Shown in pieces: positions 17,946-26,315 of a DNA stretch of 42,690 nucleotides. The notes under the pieces were generated by a model that made no database searches, was not told where the DNA came from, and saw only the letters and a program-made list of their open reading frames with translations. How positions within the stretch are numbered: the stretch's first letter is position 1; each line of letters opens with the position of its first letter. Origin of the DNA: Gammaproteobacteria bacterium (GTDB lineage: Bacteria; Pseudomonadota; Gammaproteobacteria; Chromatiales; Chromatiaceae). The stretch lies in contig JAGRGW010000071.1 in the NCBI GenBank assembly GCA_020445315.1, forward strand, positions 1-42,690. Direction: 5' to 3'. The position numbers were made by a program, and so were the translations under genes.

Positions 17946-19070
17946 ATGCGCGTGATCGAACATCGGGAAATCTACAGGGACCAACGATTTCACGCGGCCT
18001 TTCCCAGCATCGTTCGGTTTGGCGACGACAACCTGCTGCTCGCGTTCAGACGCGCGCGCGACGCCATGTGGCTGGTACCGAAAGAGAAGCGCGAGGGATA
18101 TGACATGTTCGAACGCATGGATCATATCGACAGTCGATCTCACATCACGCTGATGGAGTTGGACGGCTCGGGGTGTGTCAAACCCGGGACGACGGATTTC
18201 CTGCCATTCAACCCCGAGGCCAGTGACCAGGACCCCTCGTTGCTCGTGTTGCCGGGCGATGATGTGCTGCTGGCGTCTTTTTCCTACTACCCCTTGCCTG
18301 CCGATGTCGATGCGTTGCTGCGTGGTCGGGCCGAGACCGAGGATCAGAAAGCCGGTTGCCGCTACCTGTCCTGGGGCTGTCACACGTCGTTGCGCGGCAG
18401 GCATGCGGGAGACTGGCGCTTTCATCATCGCTTTATCGAGCCGGATGGTGGTTACGGCGCCTGGCTGGGGCATACCGACCGGCAACCGAGGCTCGGTGCC
18501 GTCAGGGGGCAGCCTGTCCGGTTGGGCAACGAACTCTTGTTACCCGTTTACTGGGGGGTCGAAGAAGGCAGCGCGCTGTTTGCGAGCGTCGACGGTGGTT
18601 CGAGCTGGCGTTTCAAGGCGCTGATCGCGCGCGATACGGCGGGTGTCGTCACGTACCAGGAGCCGGCGCTCTGTCCGGATGGTGAAGGAGGGCTCGTCTG
18701 TTTCTGTCGTACCGCAGGCGCGAATGGCAGGCTGGCGACGATACGCTCCCGCGATGGTTTGCACTGGAATACCCCGGAGTTGCACGAGCTCGTCGGTCAT
18801 CCGTTTCACCCGCTGGTGCTGGCCGACGGTCGCGTCCTGCTGAGTTATGGGTATCGTAATGAACCGTACGGTGTGCGTCTGCGCCTGCTCGAGAACGCGG
18901 CTGCGGATCCCGATGACGCCGAAGAAGTGATTGTTCGAGACGACGGCCTGTGCCGCGACATCGGCTACCCGTGGGGAGTCCAGCTGAGCGATGATCGCGT
19001 GCTGCTGGTTTATTATTGGACGAACAACGAGGGAATGCGGGGTATCGAGGCCTCGTGGCTGGAGATTTGA
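17946..19070 (+). CDS. Sialidase-like (BNR) beta-propeller protein, cytoplasmic
   Basis: A 374-residue protein of the sialidase superfamily. It has one good Asp-box, SVDGGSSW (214-221), a degenerate second one (SRDGLHW), repeated beta-blade spacing, and conserved-looking patches HAAFPSIVRF, LLAFRRARD, QDPSLLVLPGDD and TYQEPALCPD. The usual N-terminal Arg-Ile-Pro motif is not present, so true exo-sialidase activity is uncertain. There is no signal peptide, so it should act inside the cell. The start ATG at 17946 follows aggggggaag. Its place within a nonulosonate operon suggests it acts on or binds a nonulosonate or a precursor; the reaction is unknown. Confidence 0.78.
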   Translation: MRVIEHREIYRDQRFHAAFPSIVRFGDDNLLLAFRRARDAMWLVPKEKREGYDMFERMDHIDSRSHITLMELDGSGCVKPGTTDFLPFNPEASDQDPSLLVLPGDDVLLASFSYYPLPADVDALLRGRAETEDQKAGCRYLSWGCHTSLRGRHAGDWRFHHRFIEPDGGYGAWLGHTDRQPRLGAVRGQPVRLGNELLLPVYWGVEEGSALFASVDGGSSWRFKALIARDTAGVVTYQEPALCPDGEGGLVCFCRTAGANGRLATIRSRDGLHWNTPELHELVGHPFHPLVLADGRVLLSYGYRNEPYGVRLRLLENAAADPDDAEEVIVRDDGLCRDIGYPWGVQLSDDRVLLVYYWTNNEGMRGIEASWLEI

Positions 19071-20182
19071 CAGGCTCGCAAGACAGTCGATCTGGAGCGG
19101 TAACGCGGATTGCCGGCCGGCAATGTGGTCATGGCTGTCCGCCGTTGATCGTTGCCGAGTTGTCGGGGAATCACGGCGGACGGCTGCAAACCGCGCTCGA
19201 CATGATCGATGCGGCGGCCGAGGCGGGCGCGGACCTGGTCAAGATCCAGACCTACCGCCCGGACACCATCACGATTGACAGCGGCCGTCCCGAGTTTCGT
19301 ATCGCCTCCGGTTTGTGGCGTGACCGCACCCTGTACGAGCTCTACCAGGAGGCGCATACGCCCTGGGAATGGCATGCGGCGCTGTTCGAGCGAGCGCGAG
19401 AGCGAGGGGTCCCGCTGTTCAGTTCACCGTTCGACGACACGGCGGTGGACCTGCTCGAATCCCTGGATTGCCCTGCATACAAGGTTGCGTCCTTCGAACT
19501 GGTTGATATCGGTTTACTCGAGCGCGTGGCTGCCACCGGCAAGCCCGTGATCCTGTCGACCGGCATGGCGACACTCGGCGAAATCGATGCCGCCGTCGAC
19601 ACGCTGCGCCGTGGCACGTATGCGCCGCTGGTGCTGCTGCATTGCACGAGCGCCTATCCCGCCCCCGTCGATCAGGCCAACCTGGGCGCGATGGCGAGGC
19701 TGCGTGCCCGCTACGGTTGCGCGGTCGGCCTGTCGGACCATACCACCGGGCTGGCGGTGCCGGTCGCCGCCGTCGCACTCGGTGCGTGCATGATCGAAAA
19801 GCATTTCGTTCTCGATGCCAGCGACGGGTCGGTCGATGCGGCGTTCTCGCTCACGCCCCCCGTATTTCGTGACCTGGTCGATGCCTGCCGTTCCGCGAGT
19901 CTCGCCCTGGGCGATGGCGGCGACGGCCCGACTGCAGCCGAACGCTCGCACCTGTCGCATCGGCGATCACTCTACGTGGTGGTCGACGTACCCAGGGGGA
20001 CGCGGATCGGCAGGGAGCACATCCGCTCCATTCGCCCCGGCAACGGCCTGCCTCCGCGTGTGTTGCCGGATCTGCTCGGCCAGGTGGCCGTGGTCGATAT
20101 CGAGAAGGGTACACCGGCAAGCCGGGACCTGTTCCGGCCGTGGGGCGCGGATGGCACGTCGTCAGGAGAAGGCGATGACTAG
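19067..20182 (+). CDS. pseI: Pseudaminic acid synthase PseI
   Basis: Condenses 6-deoxy-AltdiNAc (or an N-acyl variant) with phosphoenolpyruvate to form pseudaminic acid. NeuB-family TIM barrel followed by a SAF (antifreeze-like) domain. Diagnostic PseI segments are AELSGNHGGRLQTAL, VKIQTYRPDTITIDS, SGLWRDRTLYELYQEAHTPW, STGMATLGEID, LHCTSAYP, VGLSDHTTG and GACMIEKHFVLD; the C-terminal SAF part has RSLYVVVDVPRGTRIG and RPGNGLPPR. The YRPDT and GLW..LYELY segments separate PseI from NeuB and LegI. The start is uncertain: TTG at 19067 overlaps the previous stop as TTGA, and GTG at 19055 is an alternative; no in-frame ATG lies between the preceding stop and the conserved core. Confidence 0.94.
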   Translation: MTGSQDSRSGAVTRIAGRQCGHGCPPLIVAELSGNHGGRLQTALDMIDAAAEAGADLVKIQTYRPDTITIDSGRPEFRIASGLWRDRTLYELYQEAHTPWEWHAALFERARERGVPLFSSPFDDTAVDLLESLDCPAYKVASFELVDIGLLERVAATGKPVILSTGMATLGEIDAAVDTLRRGTYAPLVLLHCTSAYPAPVDQANLGAMARLRARYGCAVGLSDHTTGLAVPVAAVALGACMIEKHFVLDASDGSVDAAFSLTPPVFRDLVDACRSASLALGDGGDGPTAAERSHLSHRRSLYVVVDVPRGTRIGREHIRSIRPGNGLPPRVLPDLLGQVAVVDIEKGTPASRDLFRPWGADGTSSGEGDD

Positions 20183-21854
20183 GCCGCGTGAACGTGCGGT
20201 CGCGTTCGTCGTGGCCAGGCTGTCGTCGTCGCGCCTGCCGAACAAGCAACTGCAGCGGATCGGCGGCCGGAGCATTCTCGAGTGGATCATGGATTCGCTG
20301 GCCCGTTGTACAGAGTTGGATGACGTCGTGCTGGCGACGGTGGCCGAAGCCGATAACGAGCCGTTGCGGGTTATCGCGGAAGAGCGGGGTTGGAGGCTTT
20401 TCTGGTACGAAGGCGAGGTCGACGATGTCGTCGGCAGGTTGACGACCGCCGCCGATGCTTTCGACGCCGATATCTGCCTGCTGATCAGTGCCGATTGCCC
20501 GCTGGTGCACGCGCCATCGGTTGACGAACTGGTGGCCGCACTGCGGCGCGACGCGGCGGCCGACTGCCTGGTTGTGCCTGCGCGGGAATCCGGCGATGTT
20601 TGCCTGCTCGAAGGTGTGCAGGTTGCACGTCGACGGGCCTGGCAGGCGACCGACGAATTGTCTGATCGGCCCGAGTTGCGTGAGCACCAGTTCCCGGTTC
20701 TTTACCGGTCGCCGGACCGGTTCGTGCACAGGCCGGTGACACTGGGGCAGGCCGTCTATGGTGCGCCGCACCGGCTCAGCATCGACACGCCCGCCGACCT
20801 GGAGTTCATGCGTCGCGTGCATGTCGAGCTGGAAGCGCGCGACCGCAGTTTCGCCTTGCCTGACACGGTTGCGCTCTTGCACGAGCAACCTGCACTGCGC
20901 CAGATCAACGCCCACGTGCATCAGCGCGCCCTGGTCGAGCACCCCAGGCGTGTCCTGTTCGTCGTTGACGCGGGCGGCGAATTCGGTTTCGGGCACCTGA
21001 TGCGCTGTCGCGAGATCGCAGCGCAGCTGATCGAGCGCCTCGGCTGGCCGGTGACCTTCGCCGTCGATGACCGCCAGGTGCTGGCGATGTTGCGCGAGGA
21101 AGGTAGCCGGGTGACATGGGGGGCGTTTGGCCGACCGGTACGCGATGTTCCGCCGGACGGTGTCTCGGCACTGGAGCCAGCGGGTTCGGGCCTTGCCGAC
21201 CTGGTTGTCATCGACGTGTCCGCTGCCCGGTCGATTGCCATGCCGCGTGACGAACTTCTCGGCTGGGGAGCGAAGGTCGTCTTCCTCGACCGCGAGGATG
21301 GCGTGGCTGCGCAGGCCGACATGATCGTTTACCCCGGTGTCAGTGGGCGCCGGAAAGCCGACGACAGCGCGTCGGCGCAGGTGCTGCACGGTATCGAGTA
21401 TGCCGTCGTTCGGCGCGAGGTGGCGAGGCGTCGTGATGCGGGTGTCCACAAGGATATCGACCTGTTGACCTACCTGTACGACGGGCAGCAGCGCCTGGTC
21501 GTCGAGCAGCTTGCCCGGCAGCGCGGGTGGGTTGCTGTCGGAGCTGGGGAATTCGGTGAATTCATCGACCTGTTGTCCCGCGCACGCGTGTTCGTCAGCG
21601 GTTACGGGCAGGCATTCTACGAGGCTGTCGTGCTGGGTACCGTTCCGGTTGCCTGGCCGTTGTCGGCCAACCATGCGCTGGATGCCGGGATGTTTTTCGA
21701 CGCGTTGCAACTGCCCCGCATGCTGGTCTCGACGGTGGACGAGGCCGAGACCCTGTTGACCTCGCTGCTCGATCACGACGGTATCACGCTGCCCCCGGTC
21801 GAAGACGGTACGCCCAGGATCGTGTCACGACTGCAGCACTTGTTCCCGCAATGA
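20175..21854 (+). CDS. PseF-PseG fusion: SpsF-type cytidylyltransferase + UDP-sugar hydrolase
   Basis: A 559-residue two-domain protein. Residues about 8-250 are an SpsF-type cytidylyltransferase: VVARLSSSRLPNKQLQRIGG, SADCPLV and RLSIDTPADLEFMRRVHVEL. This part should make the CMP-nonulosonate (PseF role). Residues about 258-559 resemble PseG, the GT-B-fold hydrolase that removes UDP: VLFVVDAGGEFGFGHLMRC with the GFGHxxR motif (putative catalytic His274), LADLVVIDV, and SGYGQAFYEAVVLGTVPVA near the end. The start ATG at 20175 has AGGAG 7 nt upstream and overlaps the pseI stop by 8 nt. PseG acts before PseI and PseF after it, so the fusion couples non-consecutive steps. The function of each half is family-based inference. 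Confidence 0.88.
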   Translation: MTRPRERAVAFVVARLSSSRLPNKQLQRIGGRSILEWIMDSLARCTELDDVVLATVAEADNEPLRVIAEERGWRLFWYEGEVDDVVGRLTTAADAFDADICLLISADCPLVHAPSVDELVAALRRDAAADCLVVPARESGDVCLLEGVQVARRRAWQATDELSDRPELREHQFPVLYRSPDRFVHRPVTLGQAVYGAPHRLSIDTPADLEFMRRVHVELEARDRSFALPDTVALLHEQPALRQINAHVHQRALVEHPRRVLFVVDAGGEFGFGHLMRCREIAAQLIERLGWPVTFAVDDRQVLAMLREEGSRVTWGAFGRPVRDVPPDGVSALEPAGSGLADLVVIDVSAARSIAMPRDELLGWGAKVVFLDREDGVAAQADMIVYPGVSGRRKADDSASAQVLHGIEYAVVRREVARRRDAGVHKDIDLLTYLYDGQQRLVVEQLARQRGWVAVGAGEFGEFIDLLSRARVFVSGYGQAFYEAVVLGTVPVAWPLSANHALDAGMFFDALQLPRMLVSTVDEAETLLTSLLDHDGITLPPVEDGTPRIVSRLQHLFPQ

Positions 21855-22567
21855 CTGGGGGCGAGATTTTCGGAACCTGTCGCGCCATCGTGTTCGATCT
21901 CGATGACACCTTGTACGCCCAGGTCGCGTTCAAGCGCAGTGGATTTCGTGCTGTCGCAACCCGGCTGGCCCAGGAAGGCATCGTGGATGCTCCAGTCGCC
22001 ATGGCCTCGATGGAGCGGCAGCTGGCCGCGCTTGGCCCGTCGCATCCGCGCATTCTCGATGCCGCCATGGCGGACCTGGGCTTGACCGGGATTCGCGTCG
22101 ACAGCCTGGTGTCGGTGTTTCGCGATCATCGACCCGCGATATGCCCCTATCCTGGGGTCATCGATCTGCTGACGGATCTGCACCCGGGGTTTCAACTGGG
22201 CCTGCTGACCGATGGCCTGGCTGCCGTACAGCGTGGCAAAGTCGGAGCGCTCGGCCTGGATGGCTGCTTCGATGCGATGCTGTTCAGTGACGAACTGAAT
22301 ACCTCCAAGCCCGATCCGGTTTTGTTCGAGTGGTTCGAGCGGCGGTTTGAGCTGGTTGGTGGTCAGCTGCTGTATGTCGGAGACAATCCCGCCAAGGATT
22401 TCACCGGCGCCAGGCGTCGTGGCTGGCGCACGCTGCGCGTGATGTCGGGTGAACACGCAGGCGTGATCGCGCCGGCAACGGCAAAAGACGCCGAGCTAAG
22501 CATCGACTGCGTTACCGATCTGCGCCGGTTGGTGTTGCCTCCTGCCCACCAGGCGTGGGGAGACTGA
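21851..22567 (+). CDS. HAD-superfamily hydrolase (phosphatase)
   Basis: A 238-residue haloacid-dehalogenase family protein. Motif I is VFDLDDTLYAQ (Asp16 nucleophile, Asp18), motif II is in LLTDGLAAV, motif III is the Lys of TSKPDPVLFEW, and motif IV is YVGDNPAKDFTGARRRGW. An alpha-helical cap (about 30-100) lies between motifs I and II. The gene overlaps the PseF-PseG stop as ATGA, so they are translationally coupled. It probably removes phosphate from a small sugar or organic phosphate; PseI makes an unphosphorylated 9-deoxy product, so a nonulosonate 9-phosphatase is not needed for the Pse branch. Confidence 0.9.
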   Translation: MTGGEIFGTCRAIVFDLDDTLYAQVAFKRSGFRAVATRLAQEGIVDAPVAMASMERQLAALGPSHPRILDAAMADLGLTGIRVDSLVSVFRDHRPAICPYPGVIDLLTDLHPGFQLGLLTDGLAAVQRGKVGALGLDGCFDAMLFSDELNTSKPDPVLFEWFERRFELVGGQLLYVGDNPAKDFTGARRRGWRTLRVMSGEHAGVIAPATAKDAELSIDCVTDLRRLVLPPAHQAWGD

Positions 22568-22568
22568 C

Positions 22569-23483
22569 ATGCGGCTGTTGATGCCCTCCGTCGGCCGCAA
22601 GACATACCTGGCCAGCCGGCTGCGGGAAATGCTGTCCGGGATCGACGGCGCCCTGTTCGGTAGTGACGTCGACAGGTCGGCGCCGGCACTTCGGTACGTG
22701 GATGGCACCATCGAGCTGCCGGGGTTCCTGGGGCCGGGATACTGGCATGCCGTCGATGCGGCCATCGATCGGCACGGGATAACCGCCGTCCTGCCGACAC
22801 GCGACGCCGAACTCGAGGCATGGTCGAGGCGCGCCGAGCGGGGCGAACTGCAGGCGGAGGTCCTGTTGTCTCCATCCGATACGTTGGCGGTCTGCGGGGA
22901 CAAGGCCCTGTTGTACGCGGCAGCAGCGGACTGCAATGTCCGGTGCCCTCGCTGGACGCCGGTCACTGCCCAAACCGATGAGGCCGGGCTGTTCTTCCCA
23001 TCCGTAGTGAAACCGTCCCGTGGATCCGGCTCGCGCGGCCTCTACCGGGTCCGCTCGAAGACGCAGTGGCAGGAGGTGGCACGGCGCTTGAGCGCGCCCT
23101 GCCTGCTGCAGGTGTGGCACTCGGGTATCGAGTATAGTGTCGACTGTTTCGTCGACGAGGCGGGGCGGTTGGTCGATTGGTGTGTGCGGGAGCGAATGCA
23201 GGTGGTCGATGGCGAAGCGACCGCGGGTCGTGTCGCCGATGATCCCGACCTGGTCGAGCGATGCCTTCGGTTGGCATCGCGAATGCGTTTTCGCGGCGTG
23301 ATCAACGTGCAGTTCATCGTTGACGACGACGGCGCCTGGCTGATCGATCTCAATCCGCGTTTTCCAGGCGGCATTGCGATCACCGAGGCAGCGGGGCATG
23401 CGTTTATCCGGCGAACCCTGGAGTTGCCGGGACAGCTCGCCCTGGCACGCCGGCATGTCGATGCACGACCATTGCCCGATTGA
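22569..23483 (+). CDS. ATP-grasp enzyme (carboxylate-amine ligase type)
   Basis: A 304-residue ATP-grasp protein resembling the CarB-like small ATP-grasp enzymes found in polysaccharide loci. Visible are a pre-ATP-grasp Rossmann-like N-terminus (MRLLMPSVGRKTYLASRLRE), a nucleotide-binding strand (FPSVVKPSRGSGSRGLYRV, about 140-160), CLLQVWHSGIEYSVDCFVD, and the metal/phosphate motif WLIDLNPRFPGGIAITEAAG. Such enzymes join a carboxylate to an amine through an acyl-phosphate, so it could add an amino acid or organic acid to an amino sugar. It starts 1 nt after the HAD gene and ends the tightly packed pse operon; a 52-nt gap follows. Confidence 0.88.
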   Translation: MRLLMPSVGRKTYLASRLREMLSGIDGALFGSDVDRSAPALRYVDGTIELPGFLGPGYWHAVDAAIDRHGITAVLPTRDAELEAWSRRAERGELQAEVLLSPSDTLAVCGDKALLYAAAADCNVRCPRWTPVTAQTDEAGLFFPSVVKPSRGSGSRGLYRVRSKTQWQEVARRLSAPCLLQVWHSGIEYSVDCFVDEAGRLVDWCVRERMQVVDGEATAGRVADDPDLVERCLRLASRMRFRGVINVQFIVDDDGAWLIDLNPRFPGGIAITEAAGHAFIRRTLELPGQLALARRHVDARPLPD

Positions 23484-23535
23484 CATCGCTGCGTCCTGAA
23501 ACGCACGGTAACCACGGAGTAAGATACGGCGTTAT

Positions 23536-24501
23536 ATGCGCAATTATTCGACAACCAAGCGCGTGTTGGTAACTGGCGGCGCGGGATTCCTGGGTTCGCA
23601 CCTCTGCGACCGGTTGATCGCCGACGGCTGCGACGTGCTCTGCCTGGACAATCTCTACACCGGCGCCAAGCAGAACATCGAGCATCTGCTCGGTCATCCC
23701 CGCTTTGAATTCATGCGGCACGATGTGACGTTCCCGCTCTATGTCGAGGTCGACGAGATCTACAATCTTGCCTGTCCCGCCTCGCCAATTCACTACCAGT
23801 ATGACCCGGTCCAGACGACCAAGACCAGCGTGCACGGTGCGATCAACATGCTGGGGCTGGCCAAGCGCACCAGGGCGAGGATCTTCCAGGCATCGACCAG
23901 CGAGGTGTACGGTGATCCCGAGGTGCATCCACAACAGGAGTCCTACTGGGGACGGGTCAACCCGATCGGTGAAAGGGCCTGTTACGACGAAGGTAAACGC
24001 TGCGCCGAAACCCTGTTTTTCGATTATCACCGCCAGCACGGGTTGGAGATCAAGGTGGCCCGCATCTTCAATACCTACGGGCCGCGGATGCATCCGAACG
24101 ACGGTCGCGTCGTCAGCAACTTCATCATGCAGGCGCTCAGGAACAAGCCGATCACGCTGTACGGCGAGGGCAGCCAGACCCGATCCTTCTGTTACGTCGA
24201 CGACATGGTCGACGGGATCATGCGCCTGATGTCGGCCCCGGCGGAATTTGCCGGCCCGGTGAACCTGGGCAATCCCATCGAGTTCACGGTACGCCAGTTG
24301 GCGGAGCAGATCGTCGACCTGGTCGGTTCGTCGTCGAGCCTGGAGTGTCACGACCTTCCCAGTGACGATCCGCGCCAGCGGAAACCCGACATCTCGCTGG
24401 CACAGGAGCGCCTGGGCTGGCATCCAAAGGTTCAGCTTTCTGACGGGTTGCCGAAAACGATAGCCTATTTCGACGACCTGATTCGGTCCGGTTCCGCCTG
24501 A
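23536..24501 (+). CDS. UDP-glucuronate decarboxylase (UDP-xylose synthase) family
   Basis: A 321-residue extended short-chain dehydrogenase/reductase. The NAD-binding motif is [13 protein letters not shown] (about 12-24). The signature [20 protein letters not shown] (about 77-96) is diagnostic of UDP-glucuronic acid decarboxylases, which make UDP-xylose through a 4-keto intermediate. The active-site residues are in [11 protein letters not shown] (Ser120, Glu123) and the YDEGK motif (Tyr150, Lys154), with [20 protein letters not shown] and [10 protein letters not shown] further on. Length is normal. No UDP-glucose dehydrogenase is in the window, so the UDP-glucuronate substrate must come from elsewhere. 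It could feed a pentose to the glycan. Confidence 0.93.
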   Translation: MRNYSTTKRVLVTGGAGFLGSHLCDRLIADGCDVLCLDNLYTGAKQNIEHLLGHPRFEFMRHDVTFPLYVEVDEIYNLACPASPIHYQYDPVQTTKTSVHGAINMLGLAKRTRARIFQASTSEVYGDPEVHPQQESYWGRVNPIGERACYDEGKRCAETLFFDYHRQHGLEIKVARIFNTYGPRMHPNDGRVVSNFIMQALRNKPITLYGEGSQTRSFCYVDDMVDGIMRLMSAPAEFAGPVNLGNPIEFTVRQLAEQIVDLVGSSSSLECHDLPSDDPRQRKPDISLAQERLGWHPKVQLSDGLPKTIAYFDDLIRSGSA

Positions 24502-24550
24502 TGAACGTCTTGGTCAGTTCGATGCGTTCGGGTGCCGTGAAATCGTTTTA

Positions 24551-24569
24551 CCGGGGTGGTGTCCCCCGG
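24551..24569. other. Small GC hairpin upstream of the radical SAM gene
   Basis: CCGGGG at 24551-24556 and CCCCGG at 24564-24569 form a perfect 6-bp stem with a 7-nt loop. No T-tract follows on either strand. It overlaps the GTG codons at 24556 and 24559 that could start the radical SAM frame, so it may be an attenuator or may argue for a later start. It could also be chance in GC-rich DNA. Confidence 0.35.
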
Positions 24570-26295
24570 GTTCGACAGGCAGGGTGACCGGCCGTCTGCC
24601 GTTTTCGATCTTTCCAAGTTTTACGCTACGAGACCCAGTTTGATGACAGAGAATGCCTGCCGCGTGATCGAGAAGGACGGTTACTTCCTGACCAATCACA
24701 GGGTGCTTTGTCGGCGCGGCGTGATGTGGCTCGGCCAGACATGCAACCTGCGCTGCAATTTTTGTTATTTCCTCGACCGGATCAACGACAAGGCCCACCC
24801 GGAACACGCCTTCATGTCGCTCGAAAAGGCCAAGGAGATGTGCAGGACCATGGTCGAGGTCTATGGCAACAACTCCGTCGACATCCAGGGTGGGGAGCCT
24901 ACGATCTACCGGCATATCTACGACCTGCTGGCCTATTGCCGCGACATCGGGTTGAAGCCCACCTTGATTACCAATGCCATCGTCCTGGACAGCATGGAGC
25001 GCTGTAAGAAGCTGGTCGACGCGGGGCTGTTCGATCTGCTCGTCAGCGTCCAGGGAATCGGTGATGTGTACGACAAGGTCGTCGGCGTGCCGAACGGATC
25101 GAAGCGACAGTTGACCGCGATCGACAATCTGCAGCAGGCGGGAATTCCGTTCCGGATCAATACCGTCCTTTACCCGGAGGTGCTGCATCAACTGGCCGAC
25201 GTCGGCAAGCTGGCAATCGCCAAGGGGGCGAGGGCGGTGAACTTCATCGCTTTCAACCCGTTCATCGATCAAAGTCTCGGCGACAAGCGTTCAGAGGCGA
25301 ACGTGCCCAAGTACAGCCGGATCGTCGAATCACTGCTGCCGGTAATCGATCGCCTGTCGGAGGCAGAGATCGAGGTCAACGTGCGCTACCTGCCGTTCTG
25401 CCTGTTCCCCGAGCCGTACCGAAAGCATGTGCAGAACTTCCAGCAGATCATCTACGACCTGCATGAATGGGAGAGTGCGTCGGAGATCTGGAGCGGCGCA
25501 GGTCCCCAGCGGATGGCCGAATCGGAGTTGGAGCCGCCCACGGATTTCTACCATCGGATCCAGAACCTGCGGTGCACGAACGAGTTTGCACACGCGCCTT
25601 CCACCCGTTTCGATGCCAACCTCGACCGTGTCATGAAGCAGCTTGCGCATTTGGCGAAGAAGCATCACGCGGATGATCGGATGACGATCGGTTTGTTTGG
25701 CAATGCGAAGATCGGTGAGCGCGTCATCGGCGAGGTGCTGGCCAGCGAGGCGTTGAGCGCCACTTTCGAGGTTTACGGTTTCATCTCGACGGATTCGTTC
25801 AGGACGGCCGACGAGTTGCACGGGTTTCCCTGGCATTCCGATAGCGATCTCGCAAAAGACAGGCCTGACGTCGTCGTCAACTGTTCCGACACGTTTCGTA
25901 ACGATATCGATCGAATCGTAACCGGAGCGGCGCCGGACACGAGGCTTCTGCATTTTTTTGCAGATGCCGATTCGCCGTCCGATTTTGAACCGGTTTTTTA
26001 TGTCGACGAGCTGGGAGAGGTCGAAGGTTTCACGCAAATGGAGTACGCCTACAAGGAATACCGCGTACTGATGCCCAAGTTCATGCATCCCTACAGCAAG
26101 TCAGCGCAATGCGCGGAATGCTCCGTCAACGGGATTTGCGATGGTTTTCATGCAGACTACGCCCGCTTCCACGGGTTTGACGAAATCCGCGTGATCGACG
26201 AAGGCCGGCGCATTTTCGACCCGCGCCATTACATGTCTGGCCAGATGAAGGTTGTCGAGGACGAGGAGCGCGACTGGGCATTGCCGGTCGTGTAA
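24556..26295 (+). CDS. Radical SAM enzyme with Rossmann-like insert and C-terminal Cys cluster
   Basis: A radical S-adenosylmethionine protein of up to 579 residues. The iron-sulfur motif is CNLRCNFC (Cys63, 67, 70; CX3CX2C) after GVMWLGQT, followed by DIQGGEPTIYRHIYDLLAYC with the GGEPT SAM motif. A TIM-barrel part reaches about 330. Residues about 375-500 look like a separate nucleotide- or sugar-binding Rossmann-like domain (MTIGLFGNAKIGERVIGEVL). The end has a SPASM-like cluster, CAECSVNGICDGFHADY. The start is uncertain: GTG 24556 or 24559 keeps DLSKFYATRPSL, which reads as part of the domain; ATG 24643 is the alternative, and neither has a good ribosome site. Substrate unknown; a sugar or sugar nucleotide is likely from context. 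Confidence 0.88.
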   Translation: MVSPGFDRQGDRPSAVFDLSKFYATRPSLMTENACRVIEKDGYFLTNHRVLCRRGVMWLGQTCNLRCNFCYFLDRINDKAHPEHAFMSLEKAKEMCRTMVEVYGNNSVDIQGGEPTIYRHIYDLLAYCRDIGLKPTLITNAIVLDSMERCKKLVDAGLFDLLVSVQGIGDVYDKVVGVPNGSKRQLTAIDNLQQAGIPFRINTVLYPEVLHQLADVGKLAIAKGARAVNFIAFNPFIDQSLGDKRSEANVPKYSRIVESLLPVIDRLSEAEIEVNVRYLPFCLFPEPYRKHVQNFQQIIYDLHEWESASEIWSGAGPQRMAESELEPPTDFYHRIQNLRCTNEFAHAPSTRFDANLDRVMKQLAHLAKKHHADDRMTIGLFGNAKIGERVIGEVLASEALSATFEVYGFISTDSFRTADELHGFPWHSDSDLAKDRPDVVVNCSDTFRNDIDRIVTGAAPDTRLLHFFADADSPSDFEPVFYVDELGEVEGFTQMEYAYKEYRVLMPKFMHPYSKSAQCAECSVNGICDGFHADYARFHGFDEIRVIDEGRRIFDPRHYMSGQMKVVEDEERDWALPVV

Positions 26296-26315
26296 GGCGC
26301 CAGGTCCTGATTGGC

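Noticed and set aside
19851-21776. 641-codon open frame on the minus strand
   Set aside because: It is antisense to pseI and the PseF-PseG fusion, has no recognisable domain and a composition rich in Arg, His and Gln typical of a shadow frame in GC-rich DNA.
23480-23485. TTGACA as a -35 element upstream of the UDP-xylose synthase-like gene
   Set aside because: It spans the stop of the ATP-grasp gene and no -10-like hexamer lies 16-18 nt downstream; the TAAGAT at 23520 is too far away.
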